Assembly (NCBI GenBank): GCA_014695255.1 | Contig: JACJNX010000042.1 | Coordinates: forward strand, 98,204-162,203 | Origin: Cyanobacteria bacterium FACHB-63 | Lineage (GTDB): Bacteria > Cyanobacteriota > Cyanobacteriia > Leptolyngbyales > Leptolyngbyaceae | DNA: 64,000 nt | Direction of reading: 5' to 3' | Shown: piece by piece, positions 55,311-63,807 of the stretch | Position numbering within the stretch: position 1 is the stretch's first letter | How the letters are laid out: the number at the start of each line of letters is the position of its first letter | Notes under the pieces: generated by a model | The model's input: the letters and a program-made list of their open reading frames with translations, nothing else | The model's database searches: none | What the model was told of the DNA's origin: nothing | Position numbers and translations under genes: made by a program

Positions 55311-56167
55311 TGCTTGAATTTCATACTTAAATCTAACCAAGTCGATCGTGTCACCGGAGCGCTACTGGAAATAAAATCCACTCCCGTCTCTGCGATCGCT
55401 CTCAACGTCTCTAAGGTCACATTCCCCGATGCCTCAATCTTAATCCGCTCATTCGTCGATCGAATCATCCCGATTGCCTGACGCATCATCTCCAACGGCA
55501 TATTGTCCAGCATGATGATGTCGGCTCCGTGTTCGATCGCTTCCCGCACCATCTCTAAAGTTTCGGTTTCAACTTCGATCGTCAACGGATACGGAATCTG
55601 GGCGCGAACTTGGGCGATCGCATTCTCGATTCCTCCTGCTGCAACAATGTGATTGTCCTTAATCATCACCGCATCATCTAGTCCCATCCGGTGATTGGTC
55701 GCGCCTCCCACCTGCGTTGCATATTTTTCCAGCAATCGCAGTCCGGGCGTTGTCTTGCGCGTATCCACTAACTGAGCAGGTAAATCATCAATCTTTTCGA
55801 CATACTGCCGTGTCATTGTTGCAATCCCGCTCAGACGCATCGCTAAATTCAGCGCCACTCTTTCACCTGTTAACAGTGCATCGTAAGCGCCCTGAATTCG
55901 TGCGATCGTTTGCCCTTTCTCTACCGCTTTCCCTTCTTCAACTAATTGCGTAAATTCAGTAGACTGATTTAGCAGATAGAACACTCTTGCTGCGATCGGC
56001 AATCCCGCAATCACGCCCGCCTCTTTCGCAATCCAAACTGCTTGCCGAGTTCCAGGCGAAATCAAAGCTTGCGTGGTGCGATCGCCGCGTCCAATATCTT
56101 CGAGGAGCCAGTCTTGAAGCAAGCGATCGAGCAGTAAAAATGGTGGAAGTATAGAAGTCTTATTCAC
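55307..56167 (-). CDS. nadC: Nicotinate-nucleotide diphosphorylase (carboxylating)
   Basis: A 286-residue quinolinate phosphoribosyltransferase. Motifs are LLEDIGRGDRTT, GERVALNLAMRLSGIATMT, VDTRKTTPGLRLLEKYA, NHRMGLDDAVMIKDNH and EASGNVTLETL. It turns quinolinate and PRPP into nicotinate mononucleotide in NAD synthesis. The stop overlaps the Uma2 start. Confidence 0.94.
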   Translation of the reverse strand: MNKTSILPPFLLLDRLLQDWLLEDIGRGDRTTQALISPGTRQAVWIAKEAGVIAGLPIAARVFYLLNQSTEFTQLVEEGKAVEKGQTIARIQGAYDALLTGERVALNLAMRLSGIATMTRQYVEKIDDLPAQLVDTRKTTPGLRLLEKYATQVGGATNHRMGLDDAVMIKDNHIVAAGGIENAIAQVRAQIPYPLTIEVETETLEMVREAIEHGADIIMLDNMPLEMMRQAIGMIRSTNERIKIEASGNVTLETLRAIAETGVDFISSSAPVTRSTWLDLSMKFKQ

Positions 56168-56213
56168 AATGTTCCAGGCTTAAAATGCTCACCGTACTTG
56201 ATGTACCCCTGCA

Positions 56214-56363
56214 TCATAAGGCTTCTCTCAGGCTTTGTGCGCCAAAGTGTTCAACGGCTCGATGACCAATACGAACGATCCAAAGTTGGGCACCTGGAAT
56301 CCGCTCAAGTAAAGGGAATGAAAATTCGTCTTGCACCAAGATAGGTATCAAGATAAAGATCAT
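56214..56363 (-). CDS. Short frame, toxin-position remnant, unknown
   Basis: A 49-residue frame starting at an ATG that overlaps the stop of the upstream frame (ATGA). It reads MIFILIPILVQDEFSFPLLE and IPGAQLWIVRIGHRAVEHFG. The overlap and sizes resemble a toxin-antitoxin pair. The chain is short and may itself be a fragment. No family is assigned. Confidence 0.35.
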   Translation of the reverse strand: MIFILIPILVQDEFSFPLLERIPGAQLWIVRIGHRAVEHFGAQSLREAL

Positions 56364-56581
56364 ACTTTGGACGCACGTTTTGCTTTAGCCGCTTGAAGTT
56401 TCTCCCAAGCCGCTTCCATTCCCGGCTTCGGTAATTTTGCAGCACTCTGAGTCACTCGCTCGCGATTCTGCTCTTCATAGTATTTTCGGAGTTCTTCAGA
56501 TTCCTGGAGAACTTGCTGGTACTCAGCTTCTACCTCTGGGCGATGCGTCTCAATATAAAGATATGAGCAGCAAAGTGAGAA
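56360..56581 (-). pseudogene. 5'-truncated antitoxin-like gene
   Basis: The frame has strong coding character (ETHRPEVEAEYQQVLQESEE, then LPKPGMEAAWEKLQAAKAK) but no ATG, GTG or TTG upstream of the conserved part before an in-frame stop just beyond 56581. The charged helical C-terminal segment resembles that of small cyanobacterial antitoxins. Its 5' end meets the 5' end of an oppositely oriented frame at about 56559-56581, so both were probably cut by a deletion or insertion event. Confidence 0.45.
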
Positions 56582-57317
56582 TTATCAAAGAAAGATTGAT
56601 GAGATAGTTGAGCAAGAACGACAATTCAAGCTAGAAAGATTATTGCATTTGGAGGAGTTAACCCAACAGTGGCTTGATAGAGATATTGATAGACTGACTC
56701 GTCGAGCAATGAGAAAGCTAAATCTCGTTGATTCTACACATATTGGCGATGCCGGAGCACTGCGGGCTGCCCCTCTTCGGTTCTTGATTGGTACCACTAA
56801 AAGAACTTCTCCAAGTTTATTAGTTGAAGATAGTACCGAGCAAAACCAAAAAAATAGCACACGGTCAAAGCTCGATAGATTTCAGGAAGACGAGCTGAAT
56901 AAAAGCGAACTTTCCTACGATGGAACAAGACGAAAGTTCGGTGTGTATGAGTTTCTAGTTATCTTCTTGTGTTCTAATTTTCTCAGTTACTACAAATGCT
57001 ACTTTAACTTTATTCGCTCCAAACCGCTTGGTGATGAGTATTGTGAATATCTGTACGATAGCTTTGTTTCTACAAAAATTGAAGAAGATTCCTCACTCAA
57101 TATGCAGAGTACCGATGCTCAAAAGCAGGTTTATAGTAGGCGATTAGTAATTGCAACAAATGATGGGAAGACACTCTGCTTTCGCATTACTAAGTCTCGT
57201 ATGGAAAAAAGCCTTTCGTCTAAGCTTTCAGACATTGATGGTGCCGCAAATGAGATTCGCAGGATGCTGAGGCAACGCAGAATTGACTATACAGTGACTG
57301 ACCCCTTGGGTGATTAA
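56559..57317 (+). CDS. Unknown protein, probably 5'-truncated
   Basis: The frame is open from 56559 without a start codon until a TTG at 56643, which would give 224 residues. The upstream part (QQSENYQRKIDEIVEQERQF, then RLLHLEELTQQW) continues the coiled coil, so coding probably extended further left before truncation. A low-complexity middle and a C-terminal domain (FGVYEFLVIFLCSNFL, then IRRMLRQRRIDYTVTDP) follow. It is AT-richer than its neighbours. No family is recognised. Confidence 0.4.
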   Translation, partial: RYEQQSENYQRKIDEIVEQERQFKLERLLHLEELTQQWLDRDIDRLTRRAMRKLNLVDSTHIGDAGALRAAPLRFLIGTTKRTSPSLLVEDSTEQNQKNSTRSKLDRFQEDELNKSELSYDGTRRKFGVYEFLVIFLCSNFLSYYKCYFNFIRSKPLGDEYCEYLYDSFVSTKIEEDSSLNMQSTDAQKQVYSRRLVIATNDGKTLCFRITKSRMEKSLSSKLSDIDGAANEIRRMLRQRRIDYTVTDPLGD

Positions 57318-57501
57318 ACCTGCTTCTTACGTTACCGAAAACTTCTTACGCTCCTCAAATACCCATACACAAGGAAAAACGGCACACTACATCAACCCTA
57401 GTTCTAGGACTTTAGCCTCTAATTGAATCTGCACAATTTTTTGTCCATTTCCCAGGAAGTATGAAATAATAGATCTTCGTGTCTTCATTTGCATAAAAAC
57501 T

Positions 57502-57696
57502 ATGGCAAAGAATAAAGGCGTAAGATTGATCATTACGCTGGAATGTACAGAATGCCGCTCCAATCCGGCAAAACGTTCTCCCGGTGTGTCTCGTTACACC
57601 ACCTCGAAAAACCGCCGGAACACCACAGCGCGTCTAGAACTGAAGAAGTTCTGCACCCACTGCAATCGGCACACTCCCCACAAAGAAATCAAATAA
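57502..57696 (+). CDS. rpmG: 50S ribosomal protein L33
   Basis: A 64-residue L33 of the zinc-ribbon type. It begins [20 protein letters not shown] and has paired CxxC motifs (CTEC and CTHC). It is the first gene of an rpmG-rpsR-RNase R cluster conserved in cyanobacteria. Confidence 0.95.
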   Translation: MAKNKGVRLIITLECTECRSNPAKRSPGVSRYTTSKNRRNTTARLELKKFCTHCNRHTPHKEIK

Positions 57697-57778
57697 TCTT
57701 TGTCAGCAAAAGCTGGTAAGTTTTTGCCCGTAGTTTCTAAGAACTACCGCCCATTGACCCTTTACCAATCACACCGTC

Positions 57779-57994
57779 ATGACTTACTTCCGCCGTCGAG
57801 TTTCCCCGATCAAACCCGGTGATCCGATCGATTACAAAGATGTCGATCTGCTCCGCAAATTTATCACCGAGCGCGGCAAAATTCTGCCCCGCCGAATTAC
57901 CGGACTCACCGCAAAGCAGCAGCGCGATCTCACCGTTGCGATTAAACGCGCCCGCGTCATTGCTCTACTACCGTTTGTGAATCAGGAAGGCTAG
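57779..57994 (+). CDS. rpsR: 30S ribosomal protein S18
   Basis: A 71-residue S18 with the core [20 protein letters not shown] and [20 protein letters not shown]. It binds the platform of the small subunit with S6. It follows rpmG by 82 bp. Confidence 0.95.
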   Translation: MTYFRRRVSPIKPGDPIDYKDVDLLRKFITERGKILPRRITGLTAKQQRDLTVAIKRARVIALLPFVNQEG

Positions 57995-58102
57995 ACCTTC
58001 AAACCAGGGCTTTGAAACCTTTGTGGGGGTGCTAATGTAGGGTGTGAGCCGTCGAATCCCAGCCACCCCTATTTAATTCATTCATCACCCCCGCAAAGTT
58101 CA

Positions 58103-60121
58103 ATGGAGAAGGGAACCCTAATCGAATTTCGCGTCAACGGAGAACGCCGCCTCGCTGTTACCGATCGTCCAGAAGGTAAAAAGCACTGGATTGCGATCGA
58201 CGATCGTTCTCAAAACCACACCCTTCATCCGCGCCAGATTACTTACGAAGTCGCGAATCAAGCCTTTAAACCCTCCGACATTCCAAGCTTCCTGAAAGAA
58301 GTCCAGCCCTTTCTTGATCCTTCCAGCCTAGAAGTTGCCTGGGAAATTCTAATCGAAGGCGGCGACAGCACCGACCCAAAAGAGTTAGCCATGCTGCTGT
58401 TTTCGGATCAGAGTCCGGCAATGTGTTATGCCGCTTACTACTTGCTGTCCGAAGATAAGCTTTACTTTAAGCAGAAAGGCGATCGCTACGAACCCAGATC
58501 GGCAACTCAGGTTGCAGAACTTAGGCATCAAATCGAGATGGAAGCTCAACGTCAGCGCGACTGGCAGAGCTTCTTAGATCGCATTCAACTTGCCCTAGAG
58601 GGAACGCCGATCGAGTGGCAATCCACCGATCGACCCCGACTTGATGCTTTGGAGCGATTTGCTACTGTTGAAGAAGCACCGAATCGATCCAGCGCGATCG
58701 AGGTACTTGCCGCCCTGAAACGTCCTGAAACGTCTTCAGCCGCCTTCCAGCTTCTCGTTGACTTAGGAATTTGGAGTCCTCACGAGAATATGTTCCTGCG
58801 GCGTGCTCAGATTCCGATTCAATTCTCTAATAAGGTTCTGGAAGTGACGCACCATCGCTTGGAATTCCCACCTGCTGATCTCGATGTCAATCGCCTCGAT
58901 CTGACGCACCTGAAGGTTTACACGATCGACGATGAAAGCACCCGCGAAATTGATGATGGCTTGAGCTTAGAAGTTCTCCCCGACGGGCGCGAGAAAATCT
59001 GGGTTCACATCGCTGATCCAACTCGTTGGCTCGCTCCCGGTGACGAACTCGATCTGGATGCCCGCAAACGGATTACGACCATCTATCTGCCAACGGGCAT
59101 GATTCCGATGTTTCCATCCGAGTTGGCGACAGGTCCCATGAGCTTAAATCCAGGCAAAACTTGCTGTGCCTTGAGCTTTAGTGTGATCCTGACCGAAGAA
59201 GGTGCGGTGGAAGATTACAGCATTCATGCGAGTTCAATTCGATCGACCTATCGCCTCACTTACGATGATGTCGATGAAATGCTGCATCTCGGCATTCAAG
59301 GCGAACCAGAAATCGAAGCCTTAGCAAAATGGGCAAAACGACGCACTGCATGGCGGCAATCCCAAGGTGCAATCAGCATTCATATGCCCGAATCCTCGAT
59401 CAAAGTAAAAAGCGATGGCGAAGTGACGATCGAAGTTCTCGATGATTCGCTCTCGCGTCAACTCGTCGCTGAAATGATGATTTTAGCGGGAGAAGTTGCC
59501 GCTCGTTACGCTCAAACGCATAATTTGCCGCTTCCCTTTCGCGGTCAACCTCAGCCGGAATTACCCTCGGATGAAGAACTGCTGCAACTCCCGGCGGGGC
59601 CTGTGCGATCGTGTGCGATTCGTCGCTGTATGCCCCGCAGCGAACTAACAATCACACCTGCTCGTCACGCCAGTTTAGGACTCGATACCTACACTCAAGT
59701 CACCTCTCCGATTCGGCGCTACAGCGATTTGGTTGCCCACTTCCAAATCAAGGCTCATTTACGCGGTGATGTTCTGCCTTTCTCAGTCGAGGAAGTGAAA
59801 GAACTGATGATTAATATCGGTCTAGCTGTTCAAGAAGCGGTCTTTGTCGAACGTCAAACCAATCGCTATTGGAGCCTCGAATATTTGCGACGGCACTCTA
59901 ACGAAATTTGGGACGCTTTGATGCTGCGCTGGTTGCGCGAGCATGAAGGATTAGGGTTGGTGCTGCTCGAAGAATTGGGTCTGGAATTGCCGATGGTGTT
60001 TCAGCGATCGGCACGTCCAGGGGATCAATTACGCCTTAAAGTCAGCCTTGTCGATCCACGTCGAGATGAAATCCGTTTCCAAGAAGTCACTCAACAAGAA
60101 GCCCAACAAGCAGTAGGCTAA
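58103..60121 (+). CDS. RNase II/RNase R-family exoribonuclease
   Basis: A 672-residue ribonuclease. The catalytic RNB domain starts near residue 265 and has the Mg-binding motif YTIDDESTREIDDGLSLE. Near its end are THNLPLPFRGQP and TQVTSPIRRYSDLVAH. A short C-terminal S1-like region follows. The N-terminal cold-shock domains are reduced, as in the cyanobacterial enzyme once called Zam. It degrades RNA from the 3' end. It sits 108 bp after rpsR. A perfect 11-bp inverted repeat spans its stop codon (60110-60120 and 60131-60141). Confidence 0.9.
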   Translation: MEKGTLIEFRVNGERRLAVTDRPEGKKHWIAIDDRSQNHTLHPRQITYEVANQAFKPSDIPSFLKEVQPFLDPSSLEVAWEILIEGGDSTDPKELAMLLFSDQSPAMCYAAYYLLSEDKLYFKQKGDRYEPRSATQVAELRHQIEMEAQRQRDWQSFLDRIQLALEGTPIEWQSTDRPRLDALERFATVEEAPNRSSAIEVLAALKRPETSSAAFQLLVDLGIWSPHENMFLRRAQIPIQFSNKVLEVTHHRLEFPPADLDVNRLDLTHLKVYTIDDESTREIDDGLSLEVLPDGREKIWVHIADPTRWLAPGDELDLDARKRITTIYLPTGMIPMFPSELATGPMSLNPGKTCCALSFSVILTEEGAVEDYSIHASSIRSTYRLTYDDVDEMLHLGIQGEPEIEALAKWAKRRTAWRQSQGAISIHMPESSIKVKSDGEVTIEVLDDSLSRQLVAEMMILAGEVAARYAQTHNLPLPFRGQPQPELPSDEELLQLPAGPVRSCAIRRCMPRSELTITPARHASLGLDTYTQVTSPIRRYSDLVAHFQIKAHLRGDVLPFSVEEVKELMINIGLAVQEAVFVERQTNRYWSLEYLRRHSNEIWDALMLRWLREHEGLGLVLLEELGLELPMVFQRSARPGDQLRLKVSLVDPRRDEIRFQEVTQQEAQQAVG

Positions 60122-60141
60122 AAATGCCTCTAGCCTACTGC
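60110..60141 (+). terminator. Hairpin spanning the RNase R stop
   Basis: GCAGTAGGCTA and TAGCCTACTGC flank a 10-base loop. There is no T-run, so this may be a processing or stabilising stem rather than a terminator. Confidence 0.4.
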
Positions 60142-60200
60142 TCGATGATTTAACCATTTTTGAGGCGATCGCTGACTTTCCCCAGATGGCTGCCCAAGAA

Positions 60201-60425
60201 TTAAATTTTTAATGCTGATGTCTTCATCCAATTGATTCCTTCTCCATCGGCAATAAAGCGCCAGTCATTTCGTTCCTCAACCGAGCCGTTTAACAGGCGG
60301 GGATACCAGGCTAGAGGAACAGAAATTGTGCGTCCATCTGATAAGTCAGCCGACAAAGTATCGTCTGTGATGATCACATTTTGAATCTTTGGCACTTCAA
60401 GAAGTTCAATCATTAAAGAAGTCAT
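60201..60425 (-). CDS. DUF2442 family protein
   Basis: A 74-residue protein of the DUF2442 type. It shows IQNVIITDDTLSADLSDGRT and ISVPLAWYPRLLNGSVEERN. It usually follows a DUF4160 gene, as it does here, in a two-gene unit thought to be toxin-antitoxin-like. The ATG at 60425 follows GGAAGG; a second ATG lies at 60413. It overlaps the broken DUF4160 gene. Confidence 0.78.
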   Translation of the reverse strand: MTSLMIELLEVPKIQNVIITDDTLSADLSDGRTISVPLAWYPRLLNGSVEERNDWRFIADGEGINWMKTSALKI

Positions 60426-60641
60426 TCCATCCTTCCAGCAGTTGCTCTTGATGTTCTTCAACCAGTTTTTGAATGCGATTAATTTCTGTACGACTAAACT
60501 CTCTATTGTGTTGGAGGCGGACTGGATCAAGCCAAAACTTAGCTTCATCTTTATCCCGTTCAATGTGTACAGGGGGCGGCTCATCTCGATCTCCTGCAAG
60601 CAGAAAAACCGGTAAGGACCAATATTTAGCAGTGTCGGCAT
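60406..60641 (-). pseudogene. DUF4160 gene with a -1 frameshift in a T run
   Basis: The family start MPTLLNIGPYRFF reads from the ATG at 60641 in one frame, while the rest (PPVHIERDKDEAKFWLDPVR, then LVEEHQEQLLEGWNDFF) is in another frame. The two halves meet at five T residues on the minus strand (plus positions 60604-60608). One extra T would join them exactly into a normal DUF4160 protein of about 79 residues. The break could be a mutation, an assembly error, or a slippery site. Confidence 0.8.
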
Positions 60642-60749
60642 TCAAGGAAAATGGTGCAAGTTCTCAGACTATAGCGGACTCACGATCGCGGATCAATTGC
60701 GCTGATGAGTTATCGTATCTTACTGCTCTGCCGAGAGTTTCTGAAGTAA

Positions 60750-61007
60750 CTAACTCTGCTTCTCAGTTGCAATGATGTGAACGTCGATATTTTTGAGCGA
60801 TCGCAGTAACTTCTGAGTCAGCGAACCCCGTAGTAATAATTTCCAGTGCGATCGCTGACTTTCTCCAATCACAATTTGCGTCACGTGATAAGCTCTGGCA
60901 ACTTCTGCGATCGCTTTTGCTTTTTCGTAATCCTTGACGCGAATAAACTCCCCCCCAAACTCTTTGCACAGTCTTTCACGGGTTTCGATATGCAAGCTCT
61001 CGGCTTT
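60750..61007 (-). pseudogene. KdpD-type universal-stress domain fragment
   Basis: The frame encodes the end of a KdpD N-terminal sensor protein: ESLHIETRERLCKEFGGEF, AKAIAEVARAYHVTQIVIGE and KLLLRGSLTQKLLRS. The P-loop and first 250 or so residues of the family are missing. Similarity starts at about 61001, next to the start of an oppositely oriented kinase remnant. Confidence 0.65.
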
Positions 61008-61009
61008 GA

Positions 61010-61633
61010 CAAGGCAGTTTCGGCAGCGTCCAGCCGACACAGCAAGTGGTGTTGTCAACCATGATCCGCAGTCACACAACGACCTTACACTTAGTCGAAA
61101 CCCTGCTAGATGTCTATCGCAATGACATCGAAAGCTTAAATTTACAGCTTGCTCCGGTGGATTTAGTCATGATCGCTGAAGAAGTCACAGCCACGCTCAC
61201 CGAACTTGCTGCCAGTCGTCGCGTTCATTTAGCGCTCAGTCATGGCACCTCGGATTTTCGGCGATTCCTCTGGGTGCAAGGCGATGCCCTCCAACTTCAG
61301 CGCGTCATCGCGAATCTACTCACCAAGGCCATTAATCACTCACCTCGTGGGAGTAAAGTTGAAGTCGCTTTAGAGCCAGGGTCTTCTTACCAAACGGTGA
61401 AAGTCTTTGATCGCGGTGCAGAAGCCAACTCGATCGAACTTCCTTATCTCTTCGATCGCTTTTACCAAGGACAAAGCAATCGACAAGCCAAGGGTTCAGG
61501 GTTAGGACTCTACCTTTCACGGCAAATTGTAGAGGCGCACAGAGATACAATCTGGGCAGAGAAACTTACTTCGGGAGGCGCGATGTTTGCCTTTCGTCTC
61601 CCCACCCTGCCGCATCCCTCACTGCAACCCTAA
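61010..61633 (+). pseudogene. Histidine kinase lacking sensor and H-box
   Basis: The remaining frame has part of the HisKA helix (MIRSHTTTLHLVETLLDVYR) and HATPase_c motifs (VIANLLTKAINHSPRGSKVE, then KGSGLGLYLSRQIVEAH). The phospho-accepting His and everything before it are absent, and coding similarity begins right after an in-frame stop at 61007-61009. A GTG at 61046 could start a 195-residue fragment. It still leads into the response regulator gene. Confidence 0.7.
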
Positions 61634-61672
61634 AATGTCTTCGTTAAAATGTCTTCGTTAAAATGTCTTCGT
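61631..61672. repeat. Three tandem copies of a 14-bp unit
   Basis: TAAAATGTCTTCGT is present three times in a row (61631-61644, 61645-61658, 61659-61672). The first copy supplies the stop of the kinase gene, the third the start of the response regulator gene. Each copy contains ATG; the first two start only an eight-codon peptide before a stop. Confidence 0.9.
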
Positions 61673-62320
61673 TGAAAGTTCTGCTTGTTGAAGATGATGA
61701 ATTGTTCCGTCTCGGCTTACGAGTTCGCTTAGAGCAAGAGGCAGAATTAGAAATCGTCGCAGAAGCCGAAGATGGAGAAACCGCGATCGAGATGATGAAA
61801 CGCCACGCGCTTGATGTAGTTATTCTCGATATCGGTCTATCCGGTCTAGGGGGAATCGAAGCCTGTCGGCAGATTAAAGCGATCGCCCCAACACTTCCAG
61901 TATTGATTCTCACCTCACATACTCAGAAAGCGTTAATTAATCGAATCATTGAAGTCGGAGCGCAAGGTTACTGTCTGAAAGGCACACCCTCACACACCTT
62001 GATTCTGGCAATTCTATTGATCGCTGCGGGTGCTTCTTGGTGGGACTCTGCCGCAATGACTGAGATTCGGGCCGCGTTTGAACACCGTACACCGGGAAGC
62101 AACCTAGAAAAATCAACCACCGAGCTTACTCAACGCGAGCAAGAAATTCTAGCGCTGATTGTCGATGGCAAAACCAATCAGGAAATTGCTCAACAGCTTT
62201 ATATCGCTCCAGGAACGGTACAGGTTCATGTTCACGCCGTGCCTACAGAAGCTTGACGTGTGCGATCGTACTCAAGCGGCAGTGATTGCCATTCAGAAAA
62301 AGTTGATTCAGTCGCAATAA
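61663..62320 (+). pseudogene. NarL/LuxR-type response regulator with a +1 frameshift
   Basis: A receiver domain (LLVEDDELF, VILDIGLSGLGG, Lys in GYCLKGTPS) is followed by a LuxR-type helix-turn-helix (LTQREQEILALIVDGKTNQE). The frame ends early at 62256. An alternative frame then carries the expected end of the domain (LQKLDVCDRTQAAVIAIQKK) to a stop at 62318-62320. Removing one G near 62240-62241 restores a complete 218-residue protein. The first frame alone lacks the last DNA-binding helix. Confidence 0.8.
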
Positions 62321-62324
62321 GCAA

Positions 62325-62972
62325 CTATTCTGCTACGTCCTTCAAAGTGTCTTTCAGAACGGTTCGAGCCGCTAAATGATTGCGAGTCGAAGTCAAAATT
62401 TCAGCTTCTCGTTCTAATCGCACTTGAGTATCCTGAAGCTCTAAAAGCGATTGTTGTTCATCAGGCACATTATGCAAATTACTTGCAATCCAGTAAGAAA
62501 GCTCAGTCGGCAGACTTGGAATCTCCTCCGGCATTTCGATGTCCTGACCAGACAGTTTCTCTGAAAGCCGCACGACATCCTGAAGCAACTGCTTGACTTC
62601 TTTCGCTAAAGGTCTTAAGTCTTGAGTCGGGGGATGGTCTTCAATCCACTCAACCAAACCCACACGGTAAGGCTTCTCACGAGTGTATTCCAACACTCTA
62701 AAGCGCTGCTGTCCGAGCGTCAGAACCTTCATCCGATCGTCCGGCAATCGCTGAAACTGCACAATCTCTGCACAGCACCCAACAGGTGCGGGTTGCCCTT
62801 TGGCTTGATCCCACATCAATACGCCAAACCGCCGATCGCTCTCCAGAATCGTGCTCATCATCATTCGGTAGCGAAACTCAAAGATGTGCAACGGTAAGGG
62901 ACGACCTGGAAATAAAACGAGGTCAGGTAACGGAAAGAGGGGAAGTTCGCGAACCGCGATCGATGAAGTCAT
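62325..62972 (-). CDS. LON substrate-binding (PUA-like) domain protein
   Basis: A 215-residue protein with only the N-terminal domain of Lon protease: ELPLFPLPDLVLFPGRPLPL, then HIFEFRYRMM and FGVLMWDQAKGQPAPVGC. A helical C-terminus follows. It lacks ATPase and protease domains. Plants and cyanobacteria have such proteins, often next to rpsJ. I use the ATG at 62972. It is separated from rpsJ by a terminator. Confidence 0.85.
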   Translation of the reverse strand: MTSSIAVRELPLFPLPDLVLFPGRPLPLHIFEFRYRMMMSTILESDRRFGVLMWDQAKGQPAPVGCCAEIVQFQRLPDDRMKVLTLGQQRFRVLEYTREKPYRVGLVEWIEDHPPTQDLRPLAKEVKQLLQDVVRLSEKLSGQDIEMPEEIPSLPTELSYWIASNLHNVPDEQQSLLELQDTQVRLEREAEILTSTRNHLAARTVLKDTLKDVAE

Positions 62973-63039
62973 TACTCTGCAAACAGTGAGGTGCTTTCCT
63001 CTACTGTAACGGATCACTGTTAAGAGATGTAAGCAATTC

Positions 63040-63070
63040 AAAAAATAAAGGATGTGATTTTCTCACATCC
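63040..63070 (-). terminator. Rho-independent terminator of rpsJ
   Basis: GGATGTGA (63050-63057) and TCACATCC (63063-63070) form a perfect stem. On the minus strand it is followed by TTTATTTTTT. Confidence 0.8.
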
Positions 63071-63077
63071 TGCTCGA

Positions 63078-63395
63078 TTACAGTTTGACTTCGATATCGA
63101 CCCCTGCCGGAAGATCGAGCTTCATCAAAGCATCGATCGTTTTAGAAGAAGGCTGATAAATGTCAATCAGACGGTGATGAGTCCGAGTTTCAAAATGCTC
63201 ACGCGAGTCTTTATCAACGTGAGGAGAGCGCAGGACGCAGTAAATCTTGCGACGAGTCGGAAGCGGAATCGGACCAATTGCAGTAGCATTCGTGCGGTTT
63301 GCGGTATCGACGATTTTTTCGCAAGATGTATCGAGTAAACGTCGATCGAACGCTTTGAGGCGAATGCGAATTTTTTGCTGTTGAATCGTTGCCAT
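63078..63395 (-). CDS. rpsJ: 30S ribosomal protein S10
   Basis: A 105-residue S10 with [40 protein letters not shown] and [20 protein letters not shown]. It sits in the head of the small subunit and also takes part in antitermination. In most cyanobacteria it follows tufA directly; here the 600 bp upstream hold no tufA, only a broken antitoxin gene and repeats. Confidence 0.96.
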   Translation of the reverse strand: MATIQQQKIRIRLKAFDRRLLDTSCEKIVDTANRTNATAIGPIPLPTRRKIYCVLRSPHVDKDSREHFETRTHHRLIDIYQPSSKTIDALMKLDLPAGVDIEVKL

Positions 63396-63540
63396 ATTAA
63401 GTTCCCAAGTTGTCAGTGGTTCAGAGGGATGCGCTCTATGCGCCAGTCAACTATTGTAGCGCTAAAACCGTTGCACACTCGATCTTTTGACAGAAATCAT
63501 CTGAACTACAACATCGATAGCGCTATGAAAGGAAATTAGA

Positions 63541-63775
63541 ATGTCTGAGATAAGTCTCAATTCAGATCAACTCAAATCCGTTTTGAAAAGCGCGGTGCCT
63601 TTGGCTCACGCTTTGCGTGTCCGTTGAACTCCTCCACGAAAATCGCCAAGAGATCTCTGACCCCTTAGCAGAAATCATCGAAGATATTGCGCTGGAAAGA
63701 GCGATCGAGGAAGGCGAAACAACTGAGCTTGTCAGCCGCGAAGCTATCTTTCGCCTATTGGAGCCGAAAGCGTGA
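63541..63775 (+). pseudogene. Antitoxin-like gene interrupted by a 28-bp insertion
   Basis: The frame starts MSEISLNSDQLKSVLKSA and is then broken. After 28 bp the reading resumes as VELLHENRQEISDPLAEIIE, then EEGETTELVSREAIFRLLEP to a stop at 63773-63775. Removing the 28 bp gives an uninterrupted 68-residue protein of the small acidic antitoxin type. No matching toxin follows. Confidence 0.75.
63595..63622. mobile_element. 28-bp double-hairpin insertion (short dispersed repeat type)
   Basis: The insert begins GTGCCTTTGGC and continues TCACGCTTTGCGTGTCC. It folds as two small hairpins with TTT loops, GCC-TTT-GGC and CACGC-TTT-GCGTG. Its position inside an otherwise intact gene defines its ends to within a base or two. 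This size and structure match the very small dispersed repeats described in cyanobacterial genomes. Confidence 0.6.
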
Positions 63776-63807
63776 ACAGTGAAAGTGTGATTACCCCTTT
63801 ATCCGGG

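Noticed and set aside
56559..61010. Inversion of the rpmG-RNase R segment as the cause of both truncated junctions
   Set aside because: Re-inverting the segment still leaves 5' ends facing 5' ends, so no gene is restored; separate deletions fit better.
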